Counted from the stretch's first letter, positions 1 through 8,825 are shown. The stretch is DNA of 64,000 bases from Agromyces terreus (GCF_009749465.1 NZ_WBIS01000012.1:1-64000), one strand, 5' to 3'. The notes: generated from the letters alone by a model not told the origin. A program made the numbers and translations.

Positions 1-75
1 CTGGAAGCCGCCGCCGCCGGGACGAGCACCGCTGCCTGCGCCGCCGGGGCGCTGGAAGCCGCCGCCGCCGGGACG
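1..75 (-). repeat. 24-bp direct repeat inside infB
   Basis: The same 24 bases occur at 1-24 and 52-75, a 51-base period that keeps the infB frame. They encode the Gly-rich GGGGFQRP block of the linker. Confidence 0.8.
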
Positions 76-765
76 TCCGCCGGCACCGGCCGGACGCGGG
101 GCGCCGGGACGGGGCGAGCCGGGACGGGGTGCCTGCGGGCGCGGGATGTTGCCCGGGCTGGGCCGCTGGCCCATGCCCTGCGCGCTCGAGAACGGGTTGT
201 TGCCGGGGCGCGGCTGGGCGGGGCGCTGGCCCATGCCCTGCGCGCTCGAGAACGGGTTGTTGCCCGGACGCGAGGCGCCGGGACGCGGAGCACCGGGACG
301 GGGTGCGGAGCCGCCGGGCTTCGGGGCACCGGGCTTCACCGCGTCGGCGGCCTCGGGCGCCGCGGGGGCGTCGCCGGGCTTCTCGGCGGCGGCCTTCTTC
401 TCGGCGGCGGCCTGCGCCGCGCGCTCTTCGGCCTGGGCCTGGCGCTCGGCGACGGTCAGCGGGACGTCTGCGGGTGCAGGCGCCTCGGCAGCGGCCTCGG
501 GCGCGGCGACGGGCTTCGGCGCCGGCTTGGGGCCGGGCTTGACCGCGGCCGGACGTGCGGGGGCCGCGGGTGCGGCGGGCGCGGCGGCGTTCGCCGCGGC
601 GCCGGCCGCTTCGAGCGCGGCCTTCAGGCGGCGCGCGACGGGGGGTTCGATGGACGACGAGGGTCCCTTGACGTACTCGCCCATCTCCTTGAGCTTCTCA
701 AGGGCGATCTTGCTGTCGACACCGAGTTCGGATGCGATCTCGTGTACGCGTGGTTTGGCAGCCAC
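1..765 (-). CDS. infB: Translation initiation factor IF-2, N-terminal part (runs off the window)
   Basis: IF-2 is the GTPase that places initiator tRNA on the ribosome. Only the first 255 codons are here; the GTPase domain lies beyond the window edge. I chose GTG at 765 because AGGAG stands just before it and the product begins [17 protein letters not shown], the IF-2 N-terminal domain typical of actinobacteria. An Ala/Pro/Lys/Glu-rich linker follows, then a basic Arg/Pro/Gly-rich tract in which a block containing [13 protein letters not shown] occurs twice and [10 protein letters not shown]-type repeats occur near the edge. It is the third gene of the nusA-ylxR-infB operon, and an 83-base gap separates it from ylxR. 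Identification is firm; the linker is low-complexity and tells nothing about function. Confidence 0.95.
   Translation of the reverse strand, partial: MAAKPRVHEIASELGVDSKIALEKLKEMGEYVKGPSSSIEPPVARRLKAALEAAGAAANAAAPAAPAAPARPAAVKPGPKPAPKPVAAPEAAAEAPAPADVPLTVAERQAQAEERAAQAAAEKKAAAEKPGDAPAAPEAADAVKPGAPKPGGSAPRPGAPRPGASRPGNNPFSSAQGMGQRPAQPRPGNNPFSSAQGMGQRPSPGNIPRPQAPRPGSPRPGAPRPAGAGGRPGGGGFQRPGGAGSGARPGGGGFQ
164..264 (-). repeat. 41-bp direct repeat, 60-bp period, inside infB
   Basis: An identical stretch of 41 bases occurs at 164-204 and 224-264. The 60-base period preserves the reading frame and duplicates the [14 protein letters not shown] segment of IF-2, so copy number could change without breaking the gene. 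Confidence 0.85.
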
Positions 766-848
766 TTCTCTCCTGTTCCGGGTCCGACCCCGGACAGGGG
801 CGAACCATCAATGGCGGACGGGACTCATTTCGAGCCGCTCATCAGTTG

Positions 849-1112
849 TCACTCATTGGTCATCACTTGTGGGTTCAGCCTGTTCTCTACGTTGCCGGTG
901 TCCACCTCGCCGCGCATGCGGAGCGCGCGCCCGAAGGCGCGCTTCCGAACGGCGAGCTGATAGCACTCGGGTGTCGGATGCAGCCACGCGCCTCTGCCCG
1001 GAAGCACGGCCGCGACATCGGCCACGACGTGGGAGTTCTGGGAGACGACCCTCAGAAGTGAGGATCGTGGAGCGCGCGAACGGCATCCGATGCACGTTCT
1101 GACGGGTTCCAT
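849..1112 (-). CDS. ylxR: YlxR (DUF448) RNA-binding protein
   Basis: A small 87-residue protein of the YlxR/DUF448 family, which binds RNA and in Bacillus subtilis has been linked to RNase P (RnpM). It begins MEPVRTCIGCRSRAPRSSLL, with the family's CxxC at residues 8 and 11, and carries the basic RKRAFGRALR segment. The ATG at 1112 is preceded by GGAGG. It sits between nusA (45-base gap) and infB, its usual place in actinobacteria, so the three genes are probably co-transcribed. Confidence 0.93.
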   Translation of the reverse strand: MEPVRTCIGCRSRAPRSSLLRVVSQNSHVVADVAAVLPGRGAWLHPTPECYQLAVRKRAFGRALRMRGEVDTGNVENRLNPQVMTNE

Positions 1113-1157
1113 CCTACACCTCCGAGGCTGAGCGCCGACCGATGCCGGCGTCCGGCG

Positions 1158-2156
1158 TCAGTTCGACTCGAGGACCGAGTCGGGCTGGATGTCGATCTTC
1201 GCGCCCGTGAGCTTCGCGGCGAGGCGGGCGTTCTGGCCCTCCTTGCCGATCGCGAGCGAGAGCTGGTAGTCGGGCACGAGCGCGCGCACGGCGCGGGTCG
1301 ACTCGTCGATGACGAACGCGCTCGTGACCTTGGCGGGCGAGAGCGCGCTCGCGACGAACGTGGCGAGGTCGTCGGAGTAGTCGACGATGTCGATCTTCTC
1401 GGCGCCGAGCTCGGCGGTGACGGCGCGCACGCGCTGCCCGAGCTCGCCGATCGCGGCGCCCTTGGCGTTGATGCCGGGCTGGTTGGCGCGCACGGCGATC
1501 TTCGTGCGGTGACCGGCCTCGCGGGCGAGCGAGACGATCTCGACGACGCCGTTGGCGATCTCGGGAACCTCGAGCGCGAAGAGCTTGCGCACGAGCGCCG
1601 GGTGGGTGCGCGACACCGTGATCGACGGCCCCTTGGCGCCCTTGGACACGCTCGTGACGTACACGCGGATGCGCTGCCCGTGGGGGTACTCCTCGCCCGG
1701 CACCTGCTCTTCGGGCGGCAGGATCGCCTCGACGGTGCCGAGGTCGATGTGGATCATGCGCGGGTTCGGCCCCTGCTGGATCACGCCGGCGACGATGTCG
1801 CCCTCGCGGCCGCGGAACTCGCCGAGCACGGCGTCGTCGGCCAGGTCGCGCAGGCGCTGGTTGATGACCTGCTTGGCGGCGAAGGCCGCGATGCGGCCGA
1901 AGTCGCTCGGGCTGTCTTCGGCCTCGCCGATGACGTTGCCCTCTTCGTCGAGTTCGGGCACGTAGACCGAGACGTGGCCGGTCTTGCGATCGAGTTCGGC
2001 ACGCGCACCCTCGGGGTTCGCGTGACCGTGCTGGCCGGGGTTCGTGTGCTTCAGGTAGGCCATGAGAATGGCCTGCTCGATGATCTGCACCAGTTCATCG
2101 AACGGGATCTCCTTCTCGCGCTCCATCATGCGAAGCACGCTGAGGTCGATATCCAT
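1158..2156 (-). CDS. nusA: Transcription termination/antitermination factor NusA
   Basis: NusA binds RNA polymerase and modulates pausing, termination and antitermination. The protein has 332 residues, as usual for actinobacteria. An N-terminal RNAP-binding domain (about 1-110) is followed by an S1 domain (about 115-185) and two KH domains (about 190-332). The second KH domain shows SLAIGKEGQNARLAAKL. The acidic C-terminal repeats of E. coli NusA are absent, as expected. The ATG at 2156 follows GAGGAGG. It heads the nusA-ylxR-infB operon. No rimP precedes it; a divergent symporter does. Confidence 0.96.
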   Translation of the reverse strand: MDIDLSVLRMMEREKEIPFDELVQIIEQAILMAYLKHTNPGQHGHANPEGARAELDRKTGHVSVYVPELDEEGNVIGEAEDSPSDFGRIAAFAAKQVINQRLRDLADDAVLGEFRGREGDIVAGVIQQGPNPRMIHIDLGTVEAILPPEEQVPGEEYPHGQRIRVYVTSVSKGAKGPSITVSRTHPALVRKLFALEVPEIANGVVEIVSLAREAGHRTKIAVRANQPGINAKGAAIGELGQRVRAVTAELGAEKIDIVDYSDDLATFVASALSPAKVTSAFVIDESTRAVRALVPDYQLSLAIGKEGQNARLAAKLTGAKIDIQPDSVLESN

Positions 2157-2210
2157 CGCCGGCCTCCTCTATTCAGCTCTCAGTGCCGCACCTGCTTGCG
2201 GGCGACTCTC

Positions 2211-2216
2211 TAGATT
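2211..2216 (+). promoter_or_regulatory. Probable -10 box of the symporter gene
   Basis: TAGATT fits the actinobacterial TANNNT consensus. A start near 2222 would give a leader of about 43 bases that includes the palindrome at 2220-2243. No clear -35 is visible. Confidence 0.45.
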
Positions 2217-2219
2217 AGC

Positions 2220-2243
2220 GGATGTCGCGGGGCCGCGACATCC
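2220..2243. promoter_or_regulatory. 24-bp perfect inverted repeat before the symporter
   Basis: The arms GGATGTCGCGG and CCGCGACATCC flank a central GG. The repeat lies just downstream of the presumed -10 and ends 22 bases before the symporter ATG. It could be a repressor operator or a leader hairpin. Confidence 0.65.
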
Positions 2244-2265
2244 ATGCTCCTGCCATGCTGACCCC

Positions 2266-3771
2266 ATGGATGCCGTCAACGACTTCGTGCTCGCCGCGGG
2301 CGACCTGCTCTGGACCTGGATCGTGCTGCCGGTGGTGGTGCTGCTCGGACTGTACTTCACGGCGAGATCGGGGGTCGTGCAGTTCCGGCTCATCCCCGAG
2401 ATGTTCCGGACCCTCACCGACAAGACGCCGCGCGACGAGTCGGGCGAACCGCAATCGGTCTCGGCGTTCCAGGCGTTCACCATCTCGGCGGCGTCCCGCG
2501 TCGGCGTCGGCAACATCGCCGGCGTCGGCACCGCGATCGCGATCGGCGGGCCGGGCGCGGTCTTCTGGATGTGGCTCATGGCCTTCGTGGGCGGCGCGTC
2601 GAGCTTCGTCGAGTCGACGCTCGGGCAGCTCTTCAAGGTGCGCGACGCCGACGGGTTCCGAGGCGGCCCGGCGTACTACATCGAGCGCGGCCTGAAGGCC
2701 CGCTGGGCCGGCATCCTCTTCGCGGTCATCCTGATCGTCTGCTTCCCCTTCGCGTTCTCGTCGCTGCAGGCGAACACCATCAGCGCGACCGTCTCGACGA
2801 CCGTCGCGCCCGACGGCGGCGCGGACTGGATCCCCTGGGCCATCGGCGTCGTGCTCGCGGCGCTCACCGCACTCGTGGTCTTCGGCGGGGTGCGGCGCAT
2901 CGCCTCGGTCACGCAGGCCGTCGTGCCGCTCATGGCCCTCATCTACCTGCTCATCGGCCTCGTGATCGTCGCGATGAACATCACCCGGCTGCCCGAGGTG
3001 TTCGCCTCGATCTTCAGCCAGGCGTTCGGGTTCAACGAGGTCGTCGGCGCCACGCTCGGCACGATCATCATGACCGGGGTCAAGCGCGGCATGTTCTCGA
3101 ACGAGGCCGGCCTCGGCTCGGCGCCGAACGCCGGTGCGAGCGCGGCCGTGACCCACCCGGTCAAGCAGGGCCTCGTGCAGACGCTCGGCGTCTACTTCGA
3201 CACCTTCCTCATCTGCTCGATCACCGCGTTCATCATCCTGGTCTCCGATCCCGACCTCGCGGACGCGGCGCCCGGCATCGGGCTCACGCAGGACGCGATC
3301 ATCGCCAACCTCGGCTCCTGGGCGAGCGTGCTGCTCTCGATCGTGATCTTCCTGCTCGCGTTCAGCTCCATCCTCGGCAACTACTACTACGGCGAATCCA
3401 ACATCGAGTTCATCACCGCACGACCTGCGGTGCTCACCGGCTACCGGCTGCTCGTGGTCGTCGCGATCTTCGTCGGCTCGATCGCGGGCGCCGATCTGAT
3501 CTGGAACTTCGCCGACTCGATGATGGGGCTGATGGCGATCGTGAACCTCGTGGCGATCGGCCTGCTCTCGGGCGTCGCGTTCAAGCTCCTCCGCGACTAC
3601 AGCCATCAGCGGCGCCAGGGGCGTGACCCGGTCTTCACGCGCGACCTGCTGCCGGGCGTCTCGGGCATCGAGTGCTGGGTCGACGAGCGTTCGGTCACGG
3701 GGCCCATCGACGTGTCGGTCGCGCATCACCAGGCCGACAAGCACCGCGACCACCTGCACCGCGAGGACTGA
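2266..3771 (+). CDS. Sodium:alanine/glycine symporter (AGCS family)
   Basis: A 501-residue integral membrane protein of the AGCS family (TC 2.A.25), which imports alanine or glycine with Na+. Hydrophobic segments run from about residue 12 to 450. Family features seen are SRVGVGNIAGVGTAIAIGG and GGPGAVFWMWLMAFVGG near residues 75-110, and GMFSNEAGLGSAPNAGA in the middle. The start is ATG 2266, where alignment to the family begins. No Shine-Dalgarno is visible, and a strong palindrome occupies the leader. It diverges from nusA and is not in an obvious operon. The substrate is inferred from the family only. Confidence 0.9.
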   Translation: MDAVNDFVLAAGDLLWTWIVLPVVVLLGLYFTARSGVVQFRLIPEMFRTLTDKTPRDESGEPQSVSAFQAFTISAASRVGVGNIAGVGTAIAIGGPGAVFWMWLMAFVGGASSFVESTLGQLFKVRDADGFRGGPAYYIERGLKARWAGILFAVILIVCFPFAFSSLQANTISATVSTTVAPDGGADWIPWAIGVVLAALTALVVFGGVRRIASVTQAVVPLMALIYLLIGLVIVAMNITRLPEVFASIFSQAFGFNEVVGATLGTIIMTGVKRGMFSNEAGLGSAPNAGASAAVTHPVKQGLVQTLGVYFDTFLICSITAFIILVSDPDLADAAPGIGLTQDAIIANLGSWASVLLSIVIFLLAFSSILGNYYYGESNIEFITARPAVLTGYRLLVVVAIFVGSIAGADLIWNFADSMMGLMAIVNLVAIGLLSGVAFKLLRDYSHQRRQGRDPVFTRDLLPGVSGIECWVDERSVTGPIDVSVAHHQADKHRDHLHRED

Positions 3772-3842
3772 GCGCCGCCGCGGCATCCGTACCGCCCGAG
3801 CGCCGACCGCGCAAGGGGGCGAACACGGGCCCTCCGCGTGGA

Positions 3843-3848
3843 TACGCT
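3843..3848 (+). promoter_or_regulatory. Leaderless-type -10 box before the DUF1206 gene
   Basis: TACGCT ends six bases before the ATG at 3855, the same spacing as at several other genes here. Transcription would then start at or next to the start codon. Confidence 0.55.
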
Positions 3849-3854
3849 GTGCCG

Positions 3855-4664
3855 ATGGCTCCCGACACCCTCAAGTCCACCGCGAGCGCCGCCCAGCGCT
3901 CGCGGACCTTCCGCATCCTGGCCCGGGCCGGCTACGTCGTGCTCGGACTCGTGCACGTCGTCATCGGCGCGATCGCGGTCTCGGTCGCGGTCGGCGCGGG
4001 CGGCGGCGATGCCGACCAGAGCGGCGCGATGCATCAGATCGCCCGTGTGCCGTTCGGCGTCGTCGTGCTCTGGGTGATCGTGCTCGGCATGTTCGCGCTC
4101 GCGCTGTGGCAGGTGGTCGAGGCGTTCCTCGAGCAGGACTCCGACGCGAAGAAGAAGTGGGGCCGACGCGTCAAGGAGCTCGGCACCGCCGCCGCCTACA
4201 TCGCGATCGGGGTCACCGCCCTCGTCTCGGCGCTCGGCGGGAGTTCGGACTCGTCGGAGTCGACGTCCTCGTTCAGCGCCACCCTGCTCGCGACCCCGGG
4301 CGGCGTGGTGCTGCTCGTGCTCGTGGGGCTCGTCACGATCGGCGTGGGCGTCGCGTTCATCGTGAGCGGCGTTCGCCGCCGCTTCGCCCGCCACCTGTCG
4401 CTCCCGGCCGGCAAGGTCGGCGACGGGGTGCGCGTGCTCGGCACGGTCGGCTACGTCGCGAAGGGCATCGCCGTCGCCGTCGTCGGCGTGCTGTTCGGGG
4501 TCGCCGCGTTCACGCACGACCCCGAGCAGGCCGGCGGCCTCGACGCCGCACTGAAGAGCCTCGCGGCCCTGCCGTTCGGGCAGGCGATCCTGTGGCTCGT
4601 CGGCGCCGGGCTCATCGTCTACGGCGTCTACTGCTTCGCGCGGGCGCGCTACGCCGAGGACTGA
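3855..4664 (+). CDS. DUF1206 multi-pass membrane protein
   Basis: A 269-residue membrane protein of the DUF1206 family, whose function is unknown. It shows six hydrophobic segments in three paired repeats: about residues 22-80, 105-165 and 190-265. Each repeat opens with a similar stretch (RAGYVVLGLVHVVIG, GTAAAYIAIGVTALV, GTVGYVAKGIAVAVVG). I chose ATG 3855; an in-frame GTG lies at 3849. It stands alone between a symporter and the convergent proS, with only 15 bases between the stops, so the context gives no role. Confidence 0.85.
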   Translation: MAPDTLKSTASAAQRSRTFRILARAGYVVLGLVHVVIGAIAVSVAVGAGGGDADQSGAMHQIARVPFGVVVLWVIVLGMFALALWQVVEAFLEQDSDAKKKWGRRVKELGTAAAYIAIGVTALVSALGGSSDSSESTSSFSATLLATPGGVVLLVLVGLVTIGVGVAFIVSGVRRRFARHLSLPAGKVGDGVRVLGTVGYVAKGIAVAVVGVLFGVAAFTHDPEQAGGLDAALKSLAALPFGQAILWLVGAGLIVYGVYCFARARYAED

Positions 4665-4679
4665 TCGGCGCGTCGCGGT

Positions 4680-6446
4680 TCAGCCGACGAGCGCGGCGAC
4701 CGCATCGGCGGCCGGCAGCGTCTGACGCTCGCCCGTGCGGCGATCCCAGAGCTCGACCTCGCCGTCGGCCGCGCCGCGCCCCACGATGAGGATGCGCGGC
4801 ACGCCGATGAGCTCGGCGTCGCCGAACTTCACGCCGGGCGAGACCTTGGGGCGGTCGTCGTAGAGCACCTCGAGTCGGGCCCGCTCGAGGTCGCCCGCGA
4901 GCTGCTCGGCGAGATCGAACGCGACCTGGTCGCGGCCGGTCGCGACGACGTGCACGTCGAACGGCGCGATCGAGGCGGGCCAGACGAGACCCTTGTCGTC
5001 GTTGTTGCCCTCGGCGATGATCGCGAGGATGCGGGTGACGCCGATGCCGTAGGACCCCATGGTCACGGTCGCGAGCTTGCCGTTCTCGTCGAGCACCTTG
5101 AGCCCGAGCACCTCGGCGTACTTGCGGCCGAGCTGGAACACGTGGCCGATCTCCATGCCGCGGGCGAGTTCGACCGGGCCGGAGCCGTCGGGCGCGGGGT
5201 CGCCGGGCAGCACGTTCGAGGCCTCGATGGTGCCGTCGGCGACGAAGTCGCGGCCGGCGATGAGCCCGAAGACGTGCTTCTGGTCGAGGTTCGCGCCCGT
5301 GATCCACTCGGTGCCGTCGACCACGCGGGGGTCGACGAGGTAGCGGATGCCGGTGGTCGACGCCTCGCCGAGCACGGCGCCGTCGGGCGACCAGGGGCCG
5401 ATGTAGCCCTTCACGAGGCCCGGGTGCTTCGCGAAGTCGGCCTCGGTGGCGGGCTCGACCTCGGCCGGCGCGAACGCGACCTCGATGCGCTTCATCTCGA
5501 CCTCGCGATCGCCGGGCAGGCCGACGATCACGAGTTCGCGCGTGCCGTCGACGTGCACGAGGGCGAGCACGACGTTCTTCAGGGTGTCGGCGGCGGTCCA
5601 CTCGCGCCCGTCGGGGCGGGGGTGGTTCGCGTTCGCGAGGTCGACGAGCGTGGCGATGGTGGGCGTGTTCGGCGAGTCGAAGACCTCGGCGTCGGGCAGG
5701 CCGTCGATGGGCGTGGGCTCGGGCGCGACGGTCGTGAACGCCTCGACGTTGGCGGCGTAGCCGCCGGCCGAACGCACGAAGGTGTCTTCGCCGACGACGG
5801 TCGGGTGCAGGAACTCCTCGCTCTTCGAGCCGCCCATGGCGCCGGCATCCGCCTTGACGATGACGTACTCGAGGCCGAGGCGGGTGAAGATGCGCTCGTA
5901 CGCGTCGCGCTGCGCCTGGTAGCTCGCGTCGAGGCCCTCGTCGGAGATGTCGAACGAATAGGCGTCCTTCATGGTGAACTCGCGGCCGCGCAGGAGGCCG
6001 GCGCGGGGGCGCGCCTCGTCGCGGTACTTGTCCTGGATCTGGTAGATCGACAGGGGCAGGTCTTTATACGAGTTGTAGAGGTCTTTCACGAGCAGCGTGA
6101 AGACCTCTTCGTGCGTCGGGGCGAGCAGGTAGTCGGCGCCCTTGCGGTCTTGCAGGCGGAAGAGGCCGTCGCCGTACTCGGTCCAGCGGTTCGTCGCCTC
6201 ATAGGGCTCGCGCGGCAGCAGTGCCGGGAAGTGCACCTCGTGGGCGCCCGCGTTCGTCATCTCCTCGCGGATGATCGCCTCGATCTTCGCCTTGACGCGC
6301 AGGCCGAGCGGCAGCCACGCGAACACGCCGGGGGCCTGACGGCGGATGTATCCGGCGCGCACGAGCAGGCGGTGGCTGGCCACCTCGGCATCGGCGGGGT
6401 CTTCGCGGAGGGTGCGGAGGAAGTAGTTGGAAAGACGTGTGGGCAC
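4680..6446 (-). CDS. proS: Prolyl-tRNA synthetase
   Basis: This class II aminoacyl-tRNA synthetase charges tRNA-Pro in the cytoplasm. At 588 residues it is the full bacterial form with the editing (INS) domain, about residues 220-405. Motif 2 appears as [13 protein letters not shown]. The class II catalytic core resumes with [16 protein letters not shown] and motif 3 GSYGIGVTR. An anticodon-binding domain closes the protein. The start is GTG 6446: the -10-like TAGACT ends six bases upstream and there is no Shine-Dalgarno, so the mRNA is probably leaderless. Its place near nusA matches actinobacterial synteny. Confidence 0.97.
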   Translation of the reverse strand: MPTRLSNYFLRTLREDPADAEVASHRLLVRAGYIRRQAPGVFAWLPLGLRVKAKIEAIIREEMTNAGAHEVHFPALLPREPYEATNRWTEYGDGLFRLQDRKGADYLLAPTHEEVFTLLVKDLYNSYKDLPLSIYQIQDKYRDEARPRAGLLRGREFTMKDAYSFDISDEGLDASYQAQRDAYERIFTRLGLEYVIVKADAGAMGGSKSEEFLHPTVVGEDTFVRSAGGYAANVEAFTTVAPEPTPIDGLPDAEVFDSPNTPTIATLVDLANANHPRPDGREWTAADTLKNVVLALVHVDGTRELVIVGLPGDREVEMKRIEVAFAPAEVEPATEADFAKHPGLVKGYIGPWSPDGAVLGEASTTGIRYLVDPRVVDGTEWITGANLDQKHVFGLIAGRDFVADGTIEASNVLPGDPAPDGSGPVELARGMEIGHVFQLGRKYAEVLGLKVLDENGKLATVTMGSYGIGVTRILAIIAEGNNDDKGLVWPASIAPFDVHVVATGRDQVAFDLAEQLAGDLERARLEVLYDDRPKVSPGVKFGDAELIGVPRILIVGRGAADGEVELWDRRTGERQTLPAADAVAALVG

Positions 6447-6452
6447 CCGACC

Positions 6453-6458
6453 AGTCTA
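6453..6458 (-). promoter_or_regulatory. Leaderless -10 box of proS
   Basis: TAGACT (minus strand) followed by six bases and then the GTG start. The same hexamer and spacing precede ispG. Confidence 0.65.
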
Positions 6459-6509
6459 GGAGCCGGTCGGATGCCCACGCGCGCACGGACCCGATGGCCC
6501 GCACTCGGC

Positions 6510-7145
6510 CTACTCGGCGAGGATCAGGTAGAGCGCCTTGCGGGTCTCGTCGATCTTCGCCGCGGCTGCGGCGCGCTGCTCGTCGGTGGCGCCGTGGCGG
6601 AACTGCCCGGCGACGCCCATGAGCTTGCCGATCGCCTGGAAGAGCTCCGTCGCGGACTCGCTCGGCTTGGGCAGGGCGGCCCAGGCGCCGGCGAGCTCCT
6701 CTTCATGCTCGGCGACGTAGGCGCGGCCCTCGTCGGTGAGCTCGAACTCGGTCTTGCGGCCCTCGCCGACGGCGACGATGAGGTCTTCGTCGACGAGCTG
6801 CTGCAGGGTCGGGTACACCGAACCGGGGCTCGGACGCCAGGCGCCCTCGGTCTTCTCGGCGACGGCCTTGATGATGGCGTAGCCGTTGGCGGGCGCCTCG
6901 GCGAGCAGCGAGAGGATCGCCGCCCGCACATCGCCCTTGGAGCGGCGGCGACCGCCGCGACCGCCGAAGCCCGGGCCGAAACCGGGGCCGCCGACGAACG
7001 GGTCGCCCCAGGCGCCGGGCCCGCGGTGCGGGTGCCCGAACTCGGGGGCGTGGTGGAAGCGGGCTTCGCCGCTCGTGTATCGCGACATGCGGGCGTGCCG
7101 TCGGGCCGCCCGGAGGTCTGCTTCGGTGAAGTGTTCGCGAGTCAT
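6510..7145 (-). CDS. PadR-family transcriptional regulator with Gly/His-rich N-terminus
   Basis: A 211-residue repressor of the PadR family. The winged-helix domain spans about residues 70-150 (GDVRAAILSLLAEAPANGYA, then the wing at GSVYPTLQQLVDEDLI), and a helical dimerisation tail follows. The first 65 residues are rich in Gly, Pro, Phe and His (GHPHRGPGAWGDPF). In E. coli YqjI a His-rich N-terminus binds metal, but metal binding here is only a guess. ATG 7145 is preceded by AAAGGAG. Two palindromes upstream suggest autoregulation. No transporter, the usual PadR target, is adjacent; proS follows 63 bases downstream with its own promoter. Confidence 0.88.
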   Translation of the reverse strand: MTREHFTEADLRAARRHARMSRYTSGEARFHHAPEFGHPHRGPGAWGDPFVGGPGFGPGFGGRGGRRRSKGDVRAAILSLLAEAPANGYAIIKAVAEKTEGAWRPSPGSVYPTLQQLVDEDLIVAVGEGRKTEFELTDEGRAYVAEHEEELAGAWAALPKPSESATELFQAIGKLMGVAGQFRHGATDEQRAAAAAKIDETRKALYLILAE

Positions 7146-7174
7146 GGGCGAACTCCTTTCGTTGACAAGATCAC

Positions 7175-7191
7175 TCACAGAAGTTCTGTGA
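7175..7191. promoter_or_regulatory. 17-bp palindrome in the padR leader
   Basis: TCACAGAAGTTCTGTGA is a perfect palindrome around a central base. It lies between the predicted transcription start and the ribosome-binding site of the PadR gene, so it could be a second operator or a roadblock site. Confidence 0.55.
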
Positions 7192-7198
7192 TGCGTCA

Positions 7199-7227
7199 AC
7201 GATATATCGTTAATACGTTCTCGTCAA
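7199..7227 (-). promoter_or_regulatory. padR promoter overlapped by a PadR-type operator
   Basis: On the minus strand TTGACG (7227-7222) and TATCGT (7204-7199) stand 17 bases apart. The perfect 12-bp palindrome ACGATATATCGT (7199-7210) covers the -10. ATAT-centred palindromes are typical PadR operators, so autorepression is likely. Confidence 0.6.
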
Positions 7228-7292
7228 CCCGACGCGCAGAACGGCGGATGCCGGCGACTCGCTCGTCGCCGACATCCGCCGTCATCGGAAGA

Positions 7293-8825
7293 TCAGCCCC
7301 TGACCCGGCGCAGCGCGCCGGCACCGAGCGCGCCGGCACCGGCCAGCAGCACCGCGAGGGCGATCCAGACGAGCGCACCCGACTCGACGCCGGTCGACGC
7401 GAGCGTCGGCGCAGCCTCGATCGTGTCGTCGGCGACGGCGGCCTCGGCCACCGATGCGGGCACCACGACCGCGACGGGCGCCGCAGGCGCGGCCGGCTCG
7501 CCGACCGTCGGCGCCGGCGCCTCGGGGTTCGGCGCCGCCGGCACCGGAGCCTCGAAGATCGCACGGCCGCCGATCTTGCCGAACGCGAAGATGAACGTGT
7601 TCGGCGTGCCCGTGGTCGGGTCGAGGTCGCTCTGTCCGAAGGAGTACGCCTCGGCGCCGACCGCCGCGAGCGCCCTGCGGGCCTCCTCCTCGTTCGCCGC
7701 GGCTCCGTAGAAGATCACGAAGCTCAGCGAGCGCCCGGCGGCGAGCGGCCCGAACGCGAAGTCGAACAGCGCGCCGTGGTCGGCGGGACCGTTGTCGACC
7801 GCGTTGCCCTCGAAGTTCAGGAAACTCGGCCCCGAGAGCGGATTCGGGCTCGCGAACCCGTCGTCGCTCGTGTACCGCAGCGCACTCGCGGTGCCGCCGT
7901 CGATCGTCACGAACTCCGAGAAGGCGGTCGGCTCGATGTCCCAGTCCATCACCCTGCGGTACTGCACCGTGGCGATCGTGTCGCCCGTGAGGTTCTCGAT
8001 CGTCACGTTCACCTGGTACAGGTTGGGCGTCGCGGGCGAGGGCACGTACTCGTGGGTCACCCGGAAGACGGGCCGGTCGGCGTCGCTCACGATGACGACA
8101 GAGTTGGCGGTGCTCGCCGTCGTCTCGAAGGACTCGACGGTCAGGTTCGTGCCGCCGGCGCCCTCGGTGTCGAGGTTCGCCCCGCCCCAGATCCCGGATG
8201 CCGGATCGGCGACGCCCCAGCCCTCGCAGAGGCATCCGGGCGAGGTCGCATCGTGGTTCGTCGGCAGGTAGTTCAGCCCGACGTCGCCGGGACCGGCGGC
8301 CGAGCCCGTGCCGTCGTAGGTGTTGAGCTCGCCCGTCGGATTCACCGCGAGCAGGATCGTGCCGTTGTCGATGCAGACGGCCGGGTAGCACGGATCCCCG
8401 GGAGCCGGGGCGGCGGCCGCGGCCGGAGCGGCAGCAGGGGCGGCCGCGTCGCCCGCAGCGGCCGGCGCCGGCGCCGCGAAGAGCGTGACCGTCGGTTCGT
8501 CGACGGCTTCGGCGAGCGCGTCCTCGGCCGTGGTGCCGGGATCGGCGATCACGACGGCCGGCGGTTCCGGCGCGGGCGCCGGTTCCGGCTCGGCGGCCGG
8601 CTCGGGCGCGGGCTCCGGTTCGGGCGCGGGATCGGTCGCCGGTTCGGCGGCCGGCTCGGGAGCGGGCGCCGGAGCGGGCTCGGCTGCCGCGGGCGCCTCG
8701 ACGGCGACCGGCTCCGCTGCGTCGTCGGCGATGGCCGCCAGCGGCGTGAGGATCAGGCTCACCGCGGCGACCGCGGCACCGGCCGCGAGGCCGAGACCGA
8801 GGCGCGAACGTGTGGCTATGGACAT
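7293..8825 (-). CDS. LAXTG-anchored cell-surface protein, function unknown
   Basis: A 510-residue exported protein. The N-terminus has a signal peptide (hydrophobic about residues 12-33, ending LAAIADDA). A long Ala/Pro/Glu-rich stretch (about 35-130) probably spans the wall. An unrecognised globular domain (about 145-410) contains four cysteines and a segment YRRVMDWDIEPTAFSEFVTI. The C-terminus reads LASTGVES, then a hydrophobic helix and RRVRG, the layout of a sortase substrate. LAXTG instead of LPXTG is the motif known for class E sortases of high-GC Gram-positives. No sortase gene is in the window. ATG 8825 follows GGAG by nine bases. Confidence 0.8.
   Translation of the reverse strand: MSIATRSRLGLGLAAGAAVAAVSLILTPLAAIADDAAEPVAVEAPAAAEPAPAPAPEPAAEPATDPAPEPEPAPEPAAEPEPAPAPEPPAVVIADPGTTAEDALAEAVDEPTVTLFAAPAPAAAGDAAAPAAAPAAAAAPAPGDPCYPAVCIDNGTILLAVNPTGELNTYDGTGSAAGPGDVGLNYLPTNHDATSPGCLCEGWGVADPASGIWGGANLDTEGAGGTNLTVESFETTASTANSVVIVSDADRPVFRVTHEYVPSPATPNLYQVNVTIENLTGDTIATVQYRRVMDWDIEPTAFSEFVTIDGGTASALRYTSDDGFASPNPLSGPSFLNFEGNAVDNGPADHGALFDFAFGPLAAGRSLSFVIFYGAAANEEEARRALAAVGAEAYSFGQSDLDPTTGTPNTFIFAFGKIGGRAIFEAPVPAAPNPEAPAPTVGEPAAPAAPVAVVVPASVAEAAVADDTIEAAPTLASTGVESGALVWIALAVLLAGAGALGAGALRRVRG

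Noticed and set aside
2222-2695. ATG 2222 at leaderless distance from TAGATT, opening a 157-codon frame
   Set aside because: It overlaps the symporter out of frame for over 400 bases and its product is a Ser/Arg-rich shadow; the leader palindrome explains the region better.
2215-3786. Minus-strand frame of 523 codons opposite the symporter
   Set aside because: The product is an Arg/Asp/Glu/His-rich chain without hydrophobic or conserved segments.
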